From: Janthinobacterium sp. FW305-129
GTDB lineage: Bacteria; Pseudomonadota; Gammaproteobacteria; Burkholderiales; Burkholderiaceae_D
DNA: 64,000 nt
Assembly: GCF_020858115.1 (NCBI RefSeq)
Contig: NZ_JACYMM010000010.1
Location: 217,933 to 281,932, forward strand
Direction of reading: 5' to 3'
How positions within the stretch are numbered: the stretch's first letter is position 1; every line of letters starts with the position of its first letter. The translations under genes and the position numbers were made by a program. The notes under the pieces were generated by a model. That model did not search any database. It saw only the letters and a program-made list of their open reading frames with translations, and had not been told where the DNA came from. Positions 38,420 to 46,805 of the stretch are shown here, piece by piece.

Positions 38420-38725
38420 TTATTTCTTGGGCGCGCTCAGGCATTCTTTCATGAACGCCTTGCGGGCGTCGCCCTTCATGTCCTTGGCGTCGGCATTGCA
38501 CGTTTTCATCTTGTTTTGCTGCGTCATGGCCGGCGCCGGCTTGGCGCTCAGACATTCCTTCATGAAGGTTTTGCGCTCATCGCCTTTCTTGCCGGCGGCA
38601 TCGGCATTGCAGGTGGTCATTTTCGACTGTTGCGCCGTCTTGGCGGCAGGCGCCGCTTCCGGTGCGGCGGCAAAGGCGGTGCTGGCAAACGCGGCGGCGA
38701 TGCAGAGGGCGATTAATTGTTTCAT
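38420..38725 (-). CDS. psiF: PsiF repeat protein
   Basis: A 101-residue small secreted protein: signal peptide (AAAFASTAFA) and two PsiF repeats of about 30 residues (QSKMTTCNADAAGKKGDERK with TFMKECLS, and QNKMKTCNADAKDMKGDARK with AFMKECLS). Each carries two Cys likely paired in the periplasm. In enterobacteria psiF is phosphate-starvation inducible; the function is unknown and no Pho box was identified here. Stands alone with its own terminator. Confidence 0.9.
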   Translation of the reverse strand: MKQLIALCIAAAFASTAFAAAPEAAPAAKTAQQSKMTTCNADAAGKKGDERKTFMKECLSAKPAPAMTQQNKMKTCNADAKDMKGDARKAFMKECLSAPKK

Positions 38726-38992
38726 GGCAAATCCTTGTAGACGCAGTCAGTGGAAGGGGACGTGCAACCGGCAGACAACTGCCGATATGCAAAACGTAAC
38801 TAACTATATGACATTTATCAACAAAATTTCCACTCGAGTGTTTCTTTTTGTTACTGGCCGTTGTCAAGTGCCTGCCCGCTGGCCAAGGCAGCCATGTTGC
38901 GGCAGCAGCGGCCCCTTTTTTTGCTATGCTAGCGTCTTTCCACCGGCCGATGCCGCTGCCTTGGCCGGGCGCACCCTCAATACGGAGTAGTT

Positions 38993-39532
38993 ATGGTCTC
39001 GTTGCAAGAGCAGTTTTTAAAGGCCGGCCTGGTCGACAAGAAGAAGGTCAAACTGGCCAACCAGGACAAGAGCAAGCAAAAAAAGGACGAGCGCAAGAGC
39101 GGCACGCAAAGCGTCGACGAAGTGCGCCTGGCCGCGCTCGAGACGCAGCGCAAGAACGCGGAACGCGCGCGCGAACTGAACGCCCAGCGCGACGCGGCCG
39201 CCAACCAGAAAGCCATCGTGGCGCAAATCGCGCAAATGGTGCAAAAGAATCGCCAGAGCAAGGGCAACAACGGCGACGTGCCTTACAATTTCACTTTTAA
39301 CAACAAGATCGAGCGCATCTACGTGACGGCCGCCGTGCAAGCCCATCTGGTGGCGGGCCGCCTGGTGATCGTCTGCCTGGGCGGCGCCGTGGAACTGGTG
39401 CCGCGCATCATCGCCGACAAGATCGCCGAACGCGACCCCGCCATCGTCGTGCGCGTCAAGCAGGCCAGCACGCAGGTGGACGAGGATGATCCGTATGCGG
39501 CGTTCCAGATTCCGGATGATTTGATGTGGTAA
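38993..39532 (+). CDS. DUF2058 family protein (YaiL-like)
   Basis: A 179-residue cytoplasmic protein. The N-terminal half is a highly charged helix (GLVDKKKVKLANQDKSKQ with KKDERKSG), rich in Lys, and suits nucleic-acid or ribosome binding. The C-terminal part (DVPYNFTFNNKIERIYVT, ending DDPYAAFQIPDDLMW) is the DUF2058 core. Sometimes annotated as nucleoprotein or polynucleotide-associated; the biochemical role is unproven. The family length matches. Ends in a strong terminator with a GAAA loop. Confidence 0.88.
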   Translation: MVSLQEQFLKAGLVDKKKVKLANQDKSKQKKDERKSGTQSVDEVRLAALETQRKNAERARELNAQRDAAANQKAIVAQIAQMVQKNRQSKGNNGDVPYNFTFNNKIERIYVTAAVQAHLVAGRLVIVCLGGAVELVPRIIADKIAERDPAIVVRVKQASTQVDEDDPYAAFQIPDDLMW

Positions 39533-39575
39533 GAGGGGGATTGCCCGGCGCCCGGTGCGCCGGATGGTAGTAGCG

Positions 39576-39600
39576 AACGGGCCGGAAACGGCCCGTTTTT
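39576..39600 (+). terminator. Intrinsic terminator of DUF2058 gene
   Basis: 9-bp stem (AACGGGCCG / CGGCCCGTT) with a GAAA loop and T-run. Confidence 0.9.
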
Positions 39601-39615
39601 ATGCGGAGTACAAAC

Positions 39616-39643
39616 AAAAACGCCACCCGAAGGTGGCGTTTTT
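39616..39643 (-). terminator. Terminator of second tRNA-Phe
   Basis: 12-bp perfect stem (AAAAACGCCACC / GGTGGCGTTTTT) with a CGAA tetraloop, 18 bases past the tRNA 3' end. T-runs on both sides make it bidirectional. Confidence 0.9.
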
Positions 39644-39661
39644 GAATGTAAAACGAATTCT

Positions 39662-39737
39662 TGGTGGCCCGGGGCGGAATCGAACCACCGACACAAGGAT
39701 TTTCAATCCTCTGCTCTACCGACTGAGCTACCAGGCC
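39662..39737 (-). tRNA. tRNA-Phe (GAA), second copy
   Basis: 76 nt with encoded CCA and the same sequence as 30791-30866 (anticodon GAA in loop TTGAAAA). The 5' flank (AAGGTGGCGAATTATAGCAG) is nearly identical to that of the first copy, so the promoter was duplicated with the gene. Confidence 0.98.
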
Positions 39738-39834
39738 AAGGTGGCGAATTATAGCAGACCAAAACGGGAATGCAAGAGCCGGCTGCGACTTTTCCTTGAT
39801 TTACTGCATAGGTATCGCTTTAGTTGCTCACAGA

Positions 39835-39849
39835 TCAAATATGATTTGA
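39835..39849. promoter_or_regulatory. Palindrome upstream of dkgB
   Basis: TCAAAT, ATG, ATTTGA: perfect 6-3-6 inverted repeat 75 bp before the dkgB start, in an AT-rich stretch. Candidate operator for an unlinked repressor. Confidence 0.35.
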
Positions 39850-39923
39850 GATAAACGGTATTTTTCTCAACAAAAGATGGGCGCATAGTGTGGCCATCGA
39901 CATTGCTTTGAGAGGATTACCGC

Positions 39924-40748
39924 ATGCACGCCGCTACCAATCACACCGCCATCCCCGCCATCGGTCTGGGCACCTTCCGCCTGCAGGGCCAGGTTGTCAT
40001 CGATTCCGTCACCACGGGCCTCGACGTCGGCTACCGCCATATCGACACGGCGCAAATCTACGGCAATGAAGCCGACGTGGGGCAGGCGATCGCGGCCAGC
40101 GCCGTCCCGCGCGACGAGTTGTTCGTCACCACCAAGATCTGGATCGACAACCTGCAGCGCGACAAGCTGATTCCCAGTTTAAAAGACAGCCTGCACAAGC
40201 TGCGGCTGGAGCAACTGGACCTGACCCTGATCCACTGGCCGTCGCCGCAAGATGCGATTTCCGTGGCCGAGTACATGGCGGCGCTGGCGGAAGCCAAGGC
40301 GCAGGGGCTGACCAGGGCCATCGGCGTATCGAATTTCACCAACGCGCAGCTGCGGCAAGCCATCGATACGGTGGGCGCTGGGGAAATCGCCACGCAGCAG
40401 GTCGAAATCCACCCGTTTCTGCAAAACCGCACCGTCATCGAGTTTGCGCGCAGCCAGGGCATCCACGTCACGGCCTACATGCCGCTCGCGTATGGCAAGG
40501 TGGTCGTCGATCCGGTCATCATGGCGATTGCAGCCAGACACGGCGTGACGCCGGCGCAGGTGGCCCTGAGCTGGTCGCTGCAGCAGGGCTTTGCCGTGAT
40601 TCCGTCGTCGACGAAGCGCGCCAACCTGGAAGCGAACCTGCATTTCCAGCGCGTCACCTTGTCGCCGGACGAGATGGCGCAGATGGCCACCCTGGAACGG
40701 GGCGAGCGCCTGGCCAACCCGGACGGCCTGGCGCCGCAGTGGGATTGA
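39924..40748 (+). CDS. dkgB: Aldo/keto reductase, 2,5-diketo-D-gluconate reductase B type
   Basis: A 274-residue NADPH-dependent reductase with the (beta/alpha)8 fold. The sequence follows E. coli DkgB closely: [38 protein letters not shown] (catalytic Asp and Tyr), [11 protein letters not shown] (catalytic His), [10 protein letters not shown] and [15 protein letters not shown] (NADPH 2'-phosphate site). It reduces 2,5-diketogluconate in vitro and probably reactive carbonyls such as methylglyoxal in vivo. One base separates it from the LLM oxidoreductase gene, so they form an operon. Confidence 0.93.
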   Translation: MHAATNHTAIPAIGLGTFRLQGQVVIDSVTTGLDVGYRHIDTAQIYGNEADVGQAIAASAVPRDELFVTTKIWIDNLQRDKLIPSLKDSLHKLRLEQLDLTLIHWPSPQDAISVAEYMAALAEAKAQGLTRAIGVSNFTNAQLRQAIDTVGAGEIATQQVEIHPFLQNRTVIEFARSQGIHVTAYMPLAYGKVVVDPVIMAIAARHGVTPAQVALSWSLQQGFAVIPSSTKRANLEANLHFQRVTLSPDEMAQMATLERGERLANPDGLAPQWD

Positions 40749-40749
40749 T

Positions 40750-41694
40750 ATGGGCGCCATGACGAAGCTGGGGCAGGGCGGTTTCAGTATCGGCCTGGAA
40801 TTGCCGCTCGACAATGACTGGTCATCCACGGGGCGCCAGGCGAATGCGGCCTCCGGCCGCGTGCCGGGCGAGCCCGACCTGCAACAGCATGCGGCGCTGG
40901 CAAAGCTGGCCGACCGCCTGGGTTTCCGGGCCCTGTGGCTGCGCGACGTGCCCCTGTACGATCCCTCGTTCGGCGACGCGGCCCAGGTTTTCGAGGTATT
41001 TACCTATCTGGGCTACCTGGCCGGCATCACCGAGAACATCTTGCTGGGCACGGCCGCCGTGGTGCTGCCGCTGCGCGAACCCGTATTGACCCTGAAGGCG
41101 GCGGCCAGCGTCGACCAGTTGAGCGGCGGACGCCTGCTGCTGGGCGTGGCCAGCGGCGACCGGCCCGTCGAGTATCCCGTCTTCGGCCGCGATTTCGACC
41201 AGCGCGGCGCCGCCTTCCGCGAGCAGGTGGCCATGCTGCGCGACTGGGGCGAAACGCGCCTGCCGCCCGGCATCCGCCTGCTGCCCAAGCCTGCCGCACC
41301 GTTGCCGCTGCTGGTGGCGGGACTGGCGCAGCAAACGCCCGCGTGGATCGGGGCGCAGATGGATGGCTGGCTCGCCTATCCGGGCACGCCGGAAGACCAC
41401 GCGCTGCGTGCGGCGCAATGGCGCGCCGTCGCCGGCGGCGACAAGCCCTACGTCAGCTTCATCCACCTCGACCTGTATGACGATCCGACCTTGCCGCTGC
41501 AGCGCTTCCGCTTTGGCGGGCGTGCGGGGCGCGATGGACTGATCGCCGAGCTGCACGCCATGCGTGCGGCCGGCGTGACGCATATCGGCCTGCAGTTGCG
41601 GCAGAACCGCCGCCCGCTGGCCGAGACGATGCAGGAGATCGCAGAATACGTGCTGCCGCATTTTCACGCAGAAGGAGAGAGTCCATCCGTCTGA
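40750..41694 (+). CDS. LLM class (luciferase-like) oxidoreductase
   Basis: A 314-residue flavin-dependent oxidoreductase of the bacterial-luciferase fold. Landmarks are LADRLGFRALWLRDVPLYDP, TENILLGTAAVVLPLREPVLTLK (written here only as a position guide, residues about 92-115), QLSGGRLLLGVASGD and LLVAGLAQQTPAWIG. Probably an FMNH2- or F420-type monooxygenase or an oxidoreductase of small carbonyl compounds. Forms an operon with dkgB, which suggests a shared carbonyl or peroxide detoxification role (inference). Confidence 0.87.
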   Translation: MGAMTKLGQGGFSIGLELPLDNDWSSTGRQANAASGRVPGEPDLQQHAALAKLADRLGFRALWLRDVPLYDPSFGDAAQVFEVFTYLGYLAGITENILLGTAAVVLPLREPVLTLKAAASVDQLSGGRLLLGVASGDRPVEYPVFGRDFDQRGAAFREQVAMLRDWGETRLPPGIRLLPKPAAPLPLLVAGLAQQTPAWIGAQMDGWLAYPGTPEDHALRAAQWRAVAGGDKPYVSFIHLDLYDDPTLPLQRFRFGGRAGRDGLIAELHAMRAAGVTHIGLQLRQNRRPLAETMQEIAEYVLPHFHAEGESPSV

Positions 41695-41804
41695 GCGCTT
41701 GTGTAGCGCATGATGTTGCCGGATAATTAAGCACTCAACGCCGCTTGTGAACCCGAAGTTCATGCGCGGCGCTTTTTCATGGCGGAACCGGCGGGGAGTG
41801 GTGA

Positions 41805-44015
41805 TTGAAAGTGATACAGACGGTGAAATGGCGGCTGGCGGTCCTGTCCGTGCTCGTCCTGCACATGGCTGCCGCGCAGGCGGGCGAGGGCGACGTGCTC
41901 GCGCTGGCGCGGCTGTGGAGCGAGGCGCGCGCCACGCATCCGGCCCTGGCCGATGGCGCCATCGACTGGGACCGTGCGCTGGTCGCTGCCTTGCCGCAAC
42001 TGCAGGGCAAGGATAGCGAAGCCAGCTTGCTCGGCGCCGCCCGCACGCTGATGGCGCCGTTACATGACGCTGCGTTGCGTATTGGCGTGCCTGGCCAGGA
42101 GTTCGTGCATTGGCCGGCCGACGGTGCCGTGCTGGAATGGCTGCCCGGCGATACCGCGCTGCTGCATCTGCACCCGGGCATGCGGCTTGATACCGCGCCG
42201 TTTGTACTGCCGGCACGTGCCAGGCGGGTGATTCTGGACCTGCGCCCGATCGCTGAAGTACCGTCCATGCCGTCGCCAGTCATGCTGCACGCGGTGCTGG
42301 CCCAGTTGATCGGCCAGCCGCTGTTGCTGCCGGCGGGACGCTACCGCTTTTCCACGGGGCCACGGCCGCAAGATCCGCAGGACTGGGAAGGCATCGCGCC
42401 CGGTTTCATACAGATGGAAACGCAGCGCCTGTACCCGTCGGTCGGTGCGCGTGCCCTGCCCATGGTGGCGATCGTGAACGATACGCAGCCCGTGCCAGGC
42501 GCCTTGCTGGCGTTGCAGCGTGCGGGGCGCGCGCGCATCGTGGCCGAGGAGGGGGCGTGGCGCAGCCGCGCCGGCCCGCTGCAAATACAGTGGCTGGGCG
42601 TAGGCCTGCCGGTGGAGTTTTCCGCTGGCCAGCAGGTCTGGCCAGACGGCAGCGTGGCGCTCTGGCATGCCGACCGGACCTTGCCCGAGGACCGGGCAAC
42701 GGGCCAGGGCAGCGCGCCCGTGAAGGCGGCGCTGGCGCTGCTGGCGCGCCCGGCCCGCAGAGTGGCGCCTGTGGCGCAAGCGGCCATCTACTCCGTGCGG
42801 CAGGATGATGCCGCGTATCGCGACATGCGTTTTCCGCAGCGCGAATGGCGCATGCTGGCGGCGATCAAGCTGTGGGCAACCATGGATAAGTACTTTCCCG
42901 CCCGCCGTCTGATGGACACTTCCTGGGAAGAGGCCCTGCGCGTCTGCCTGCGCCGCATGGAGGGAGTGCAGGATGCCCGAGAATATGGCTTGGCGCTGCA
43001 GGCGATGGCGGTGCATCTTGATGACAGTCATGTAGGCACGGCTAGCCGGGCGCTGGGCTGGAACGAGCGTACGCATGGTCTGGGGGTGCAGCTTGCGCGC
43101 ATCGACGCACAGATCGTGGTGGCCGGCGTGACCGACCCCGCGCTGGAGCGCACTGGCCTGCTGCATGCGGGAGATGAGATCATCAGTATCGATGGCGAAG
43201 ACGTGGCCGTGCGCCTCGCGCGCTTGCGCACCATGACGGCCGCCTCGACGGATGCGGGGCACTGGCGCAAGGCCATGTATGAGATGCTGATCGTCCCGGC
43301 CGGAAGCAAGGTGCAACTGCTGCTCTCTGGCGGCGATGGGGCGCGGCGCATAGTGACACTGGAGCCAACGCCGCTGGGCGATGCGCTGCCCTTGCGCCAT
43401 GCCTTGCCTGCCGTGCGGCTGGAGCAGGGCATCGCCTATGTCGACCTGGATCGACTGCTGCCCGAAGAAGTCGACGCCATGTTTGACACCATCGAGGACA
43501 GCCGCGCGCTGATTCTCGACATGCGCGGCTATCCGCACGCGACAGGACGCGCCATTGCCAGGCGCCTGAATGTCAATCATGCCGCCTTCTTTTCCACCTC
43601 GTACCAGCAGCTGGCAATGCCGCTGGAAGCGGGCCATGGTGCGCAACTGGCGTATGTGGACCCTCTCTTTCCCGCGCGAGGGCCACTGTACCGGGGCAAG
43701 GTCGTCATGCTGATCAACGAGCAAACGCAAAGCGCGGCCGAACACCTGGCGTTGATGCTGGAGGCGGCCACGCCCGTCACCTTCATCGGTGCGCCCAGCG
43801 CGGGGTCGAATGGCGACTTGCGGGAAGTAGTGCTTCCTGGAAATGTCCATGTCTGGTATTCGGGCCTGGAAGTGCGCCATGCGGATGGGCGCCAGCTGCA
43901 AAGAGTGGGCGTGCAGCCGCATATCCTGGCCGCGCCCTCGGTGGCCGGCTTGCGTGCCGGGCGCGATGAAGTGCTGGAACGGGCGCAGGCATTTCTACGC
44001 CAGGATCAAGAATAG
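41805..44015 (+). CDS. S41-like (C-terminal processing) peptidase family protein
   Basis: A 736-residue exported protein: signal peptide (LSVLVLHMAAAQA), a long N-terminal region of about 330 residues without a recognised family, a PDZ-like segment (HGLGVQLARIDAQIV, GLLHAGDEIISIDGEDV), and an S41 catalytic core. The core has GIAYVDLDRLLPEE, ALILDMRGYP, and EQTQSAAEHLALML with the probable nucleophile Ser followed by GAPSAGSNGDL. The Lys of the dyad is not certain. I chose the TTG at 41805 because GGGGAG lies 6 bases before; GTG at 41811 is an alternative. Role in envelope protein turnover inferred. Confidence 0.82.
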   Translation: MKVIQTVKWRLAVLSVLVLHMAAAQAGEGDVLALARLWSEARATHPALADGAIDWDRALVAALPQLQGKDSEASLLGAARTLMAPLHDAALRIGVPGQEFVHWPADGAVLEWLPGDTALLHLHPGMRLDTAPFVLPARARRVILDLRPIAEVPSMPSPVMLHAVLAQLIGQPLLLPAGRYRFSTGPRPQDPQDWEGIAPGFIQMETQRLYPSVGARALPMVAIVNDTQPVPGALLALQRAGRARIVAEEGAWRSRAGPLQIQWLGVGLPVEFSAGQQVWPDGSVALWHADRTLPEDRATGQGSAPVKAALALLARPARRVAPVAQAAIYSVRQDDAAYRDMRFPQREWRMLAAIKLWATMDKYFPARRLMDTSWEEALRVCLRRMEGVQDAREYGLALQAMAVHLDDSHVGTASRALGWNERTHGLGVQLARIDAQIVVAGVTDPALERTGLLHAGDEIISIDGEDVAVRLARLRTMTAASTDAGHWRKAMYEMLIVPAGSKVQLLLSGGDGARRIVTLEPTPLGDALPLRHALPAVRLEQGIAYVDLDRLLPEEVDAMFDTIEDSRALILDMRGYPHATGRAIARRLNVNHAAFFSTSYQQLAMPLEAGHGAQLAYVDPLFPARGPLYRGKVVMLINEQTQSAAEHLALMLEAATPVTFIGAPSAGSNGDLREVVLPGNVHVWYSGLEVRHADGRQLQRVGVQPHILAAPSVAGLRAGRDEVLERAQAFLRQDQE

Positions 44016-44059
44016 TCAAAATCTTTGGCTTCCCCCGTTTTCTCTGGCGCGCAAGCATG

Positions 44060-44087
44060 CTGAAACGGGGGCGGCAAACGCTATAAT
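44060..44087 (+). promoter_or_regulatory. Promoter for the UbiH-type gene (likely leaderless)
   Basis: CTGAAA (44060-44065), 16-bp spacer, perfect TATAAT (44082-44087). The ATG at 44094 begins 6 bases past the -10, at the expected transcription start. Confidence 0.65.
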
Positions 44088-44093
44088 GACCGC

Positions 44094-45326
44094 ATGAACA
44101 GTCCCACTTCCCCCACCATGCGGCGCTTCATGCATAGCCACAGCGACGTTTGCATCGTCGGCAACGGCGCCATCGCGAAAACCACAGCGCTGGCGTTTGC
44201 CCAGGCAGGACAAAGCGTCACCCTGTTATCCCCGGTGAGCCCTCCGGCATCTTCCGTCAAGCCGGTCGAAGCCAGCTGGGATGTGCGCGTGTATGCGCTC
44301 AATCACACGGCGCACCAGTTGCTGTCGTCGCTGAAGGTATGGGGCGCGCTCGACGCCGACAGGGTGGCACCCGTCGACGCCATGCTGGTCAACGGCGACG
44401 GCGCGCAGGCGGGCGGACTCGGTTTTGACGCCTACGGCGCCCATGTGGGCACGCTGGCGTGGATCATCGAAGACCGCAACCTGGGGCAGGCGCTGGACGC
44501 CGCCCTGAAATTCGCGCCGAACGTCAATGTGGTGCAGGGCCGCGCCAGCCGCCTGGAATGGACGAATGATTCTGCCATCGTGCACCTCGATGGCGGCGAT
44601 ACCATCACCTGCGCCCTCGTCGTGGGCGCGGACGGCGCCCAGTCGTGGGTGCGGGGCCAGTGCGATATCGGCCTCGATTACCGTTCGTATGGACAGCGCG
44701 GTGTGGTCAGCAACTTCGCCTGCGAAAAGCCGCACCATGGCGCGGCACACCAGTGGTTTACGGGCAGCGAAGGCATCGTCGCGCTGCTGCCGCTGCCGGG
44801 CGACCGCGTTTCGCTGGTCTGGTCGGCGCCCGATGCGCTGGCCGATACCTTGATGGCCGAATCGGCCGATGCCCTGGCCGCGCGCCTGGCCGCGTACTGC
44901 CACGATAAACTGGGCAAACTGACGCCGTTGCAGCCGGAACTGGTGCGCGCGTTCCCGCTGACCCTGATGCGTCCGCACGCCATGGTGGCGCCGCGCGTGG
45001 CTTTGGTTGGCGACGCCGCCCACGTGGTGCACCCGATGGCGGGCCACGGCATGAACCTGGGTTTTGCCGACGTGGCGCAGCTGGTCAAGACGATCGGCGA
45101 GCGCGAAGCGCACCGCGGCATCGGCGACGAGCGCGTGCTGGCCCGCTATGCGCGCGCGCGCAAGGAAGACGTGCTGCTGATGCAGCTGGCCACCGATGGC
45201 CTGGCGCGGTTATTTGGCGCCGATCTGGAGCCGTTGCGCGTGGTTCGCAATTTGGGATTAAACTTGCTGGATAAATTACCTGCCCTGAAGCGAAAAATGA
45301 TTGCGCACGCATTGGGACATCAGTAA
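44094..45326 (+). CDS. UbiH/UbiF/VisC family FAD-dependent hydroxylase
   Basis: A 410-residue class A flavoprotein monooxygenase of ubiquinone synthesis. Visible are the N-terminal FAD motif DVCIVGNGAIAKTTALAFAQ (GxGxxx variant), the DG motif (ALVVGADGAQSWVR) and the GD motif GDAAHVVHPMAGHGMNLGF, which together define UbiH-type hydroxylases. Which ring carbon it hydroxylates cannot be read from the sequence. No Shine-Dalgarno is seen; a perfect -10 sits 6 bases upstream. ATGs at 44118 and 44130 are later alternatives. Followed by a terminator and dsbC. Confidence 0.9.
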   Translation: MNSPTSPTMRRFMHSHSDVCIVGNGAIAKTTALAFAQAGQSVTLLSPVSPPASSVKPVEASWDVRVYALNHTAHQLLSSLKVWGALDADRVAPVDAMLVNGDGAQAGGLGFDAYGAHVGTLAWIIEDRNLGQALDAALKFAPNVNVVQGRASRLEWTNDSAIVHLDGGDTITCALVVGADGAQSWVRGQCDIGLDYRSYGQRGVVSNFACEKPHHGAAHQWFTGSEGIVALLPLPGDRVSLVWSAPDALADTLMAESADALAARLAAYCHDKLGKLTPLQPELVRAFPLTLMRPHAMVAPRVALVGDAAHVVHPMAGHGMNLGFADVAQLVKTIGEREAHRGIGDERVLARYARARKEDVLLMQLATDGLARLFGADLEPLRVVRNLGLNLLDKLPALKRKMIAHALGHQ

Positions 45327-45370
45327 ATCTTAAGATAGCGCCGGATAATGGCAGCAGTGAAAATTCAAGG

Positions 45371-45400
45371 TCGCCGCAGCTGGTCTGCGGCGATCGTTTT
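45371..45400 (+). terminator. Intrinsic terminator between UbiH-type gene and dsbC
   Basis: 9-bp stem (TCGCCGCAG / CTGCGGCGA) with a 5-nt loop followed by TCGTTTT. Confidence 0.78.
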
Positions 45401-45475
45401 GTCAAAGAGATAACGATGCCGGGCCAGAGGCCAGTCCCGCCAGGCGTTTCAAGTGGAGAAGTGATAGTGATAACA

Positions 45476-46204
45476 ATGAACAGAAGCATGAGCAAAATCG
45501 CCTTGCTGATGGCCTCGGGCCTGATGATGTCGTGCGCCGGCGCGGAAACGCCGACGGAAGCGAACATCAAAAAACTGATCGAGCCGCGCCTGGGCGAAGG
45601 CGCCAAGGTCGATTCGGTCAAGGAAACCCCGTACGGCGGCCTGTACGAAGTGCGCACGGGCGGCGACATCCTGTACACGGACAAGGCCGCGCAATACCTG
45701 TTCGTCGGCCACGTGTTCGACGCCAAGACGTCGCAGGATCTGACCAAGGTGCGCCTGGACGAAGTCAACCGCATCAAGTTCTCCGACCTGCCGCTCGATT
45801 CGGCTATGAAAACCGTCAAGGGCAATGGCAAGCGCGTGATCGCCGTGTTCGAAGATCCGAACTGCGGCTATTGCAAGCGCTTCCGCCAGAACGCGCTGAA
45901 GGAAATCGACAACGTCACTGTCTACACCTTCATGTACAACATCCTGTCGCCCGATTCCATCGTCAAGTCGCGCAATGTGTGGTGCGCGCCGGATCGCAAC
46001 AAGGCCTGGGATGACTGGATGTTGAACGGCAAGGCGCCAGCCACGGTGGCCGCCACTTGCGCCAACCCGCATGAAAAAATCCTGGCGTTGGGCCAGCAAT
46101 TGCGCGTCTCGGGCACGCCGGCCATCTTCTTTGCCGACGGCAGCCGCATTCCGGGCGCAGTCGATGCGAAAACGCTGGAACAGAAATTCTCGACCATTAA
46201 GTAA
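45476..46204 (+). CDS. dsbC: Thiol:disulfide interchange protein DsbC
   Basis: A 242-residue periplasmic disulphide isomerase. Signal peptide (ALLMASGLMMSCAGA), N-terminal dimerisation domain (EANIKKLIEPRLGEGAKV to about 85), linker helix, and thioredoxin domain with active site CGYC (DPNCGYCKRF) and cis-Pro in VSGTPAIFFADG. Kept reduced by DsbD and repairs wrongly paired disulphides. ATG 45476 is chosen; in-frame GTGs at 45461 and 45467 lie closer to the upstream GGAG and could be the real start. A strong terminator follows. Confidence 0.94.
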   Translation: MNRSMSKIALLMASGLMMSCAGAETPTEANIKKLIEPRLGEGAKVDSVKETPYGGLYEVRTGGDILYTDKAAQYLFVGHVFDAKTSQDLTKVRLDEVNRIKFSDLPLDSAMKTVKGNGKRVIAVFEDPNCGYCKRFRQNALKEIDNVTVYTFMYNILSPDSIVKSRNVWCAPDRNKAWDDWMLNGKAPATVAATCANPHEKILALGQQLRVSGTPAIFFADGSRIPGAVDAKTLEQKFSTIK

Positions 46205-46232
46205 TCCGGGCTGTCGCCAGGAAGGCTGGACG

Positions 46233-46262
46233 GCGCGCCCTCGCAAGGCGCGCTTTTTTTTG
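46233..46262 (+). terminator. Intrinsic terminator of dsbC
   Basis: 7-bp GC stem (GCGCGCC / GGCGCGC) with a 7-nt loop and nine T. Confidence 0.9.
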
Positions 46263-46336
46263 CACTTTTTTCCGCTGTCGTATCATCAAGTGTTGTTTGT
46301 AGACGCCATAACAATCCAAAAAAGGGGAAGCAGCAG

Positions 46337-46795
46337 ATGATTACCTTGAATATCAACGGACGCGACACGCAGGTCGACGCCGATCCATCCACGCCCATCC
46401 TGTGGGCGCTGCGCGATAACCTGAACATGACGGGCACCAAGTTCGGCTGCGGCATGGCCCTGTGCGGCGCCTGCACGGTGCACCTCGATGGCCAGCCCAT
46501 CCGCTCGTGCATCACGCCGATTTCCTCTGTCGGCGCGCAAAAGATCACCACCATCGAAGCGATGGAAAACGACCAGGTGGGCAAGGCCGTGCAGGCGGCA
46601 TGGGTGCGCCACGATGTGCCGCAATGCGGCTACTGTCAAAGCGGCCAGGTGATGAGCGCGACGGCGCTGCTGCGCACCAACAAGTCGCCCAGCGATGCCG
46701 ACATCGACGGCGCCATGAGCGGCAATATCTGCCGCTGCGGCACCTATCAACGGATCCGCGCGGCCATCAAGGACGCGGCCAAGACCCTGGCCTGA
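46337..46795 (+). CDS. (2Fe-2S) subunit of molybdenum hydroxylase (IorA-like)
   Basis: A 152-residue electron-transfer subunit of a xanthine-oxidase-family enzyme. N-terminal plant-type ferredoxin cluster ([17 protein letters not shown] with a fourth Cys in RSCITPI) and C-terminal four-helix cluster ([11 protein letters not shown] and [12 protein letters not shown]). No export signal of its own; it probably rides through Tat with the large subunit. Ten bases before the large-subunit gene. GGGGAAG precedes the ATG. Confidence 0.94.
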   Translation: MITLNINGRDTQVDADPSTPILWALRDNLNMTGTKFGCGMALCGACTVHLDGQPIRSCITPISSVGAQKITTIEAMENDQVGKAVQAAWVRHDVPQCGYCQSGQVMSATALLRTNKSPSDADIDGAMSGNICRCGTYQRIRAAIKDAAKTLA

Positions 46796-46805
46796 GGAGA
46801 GCGAC

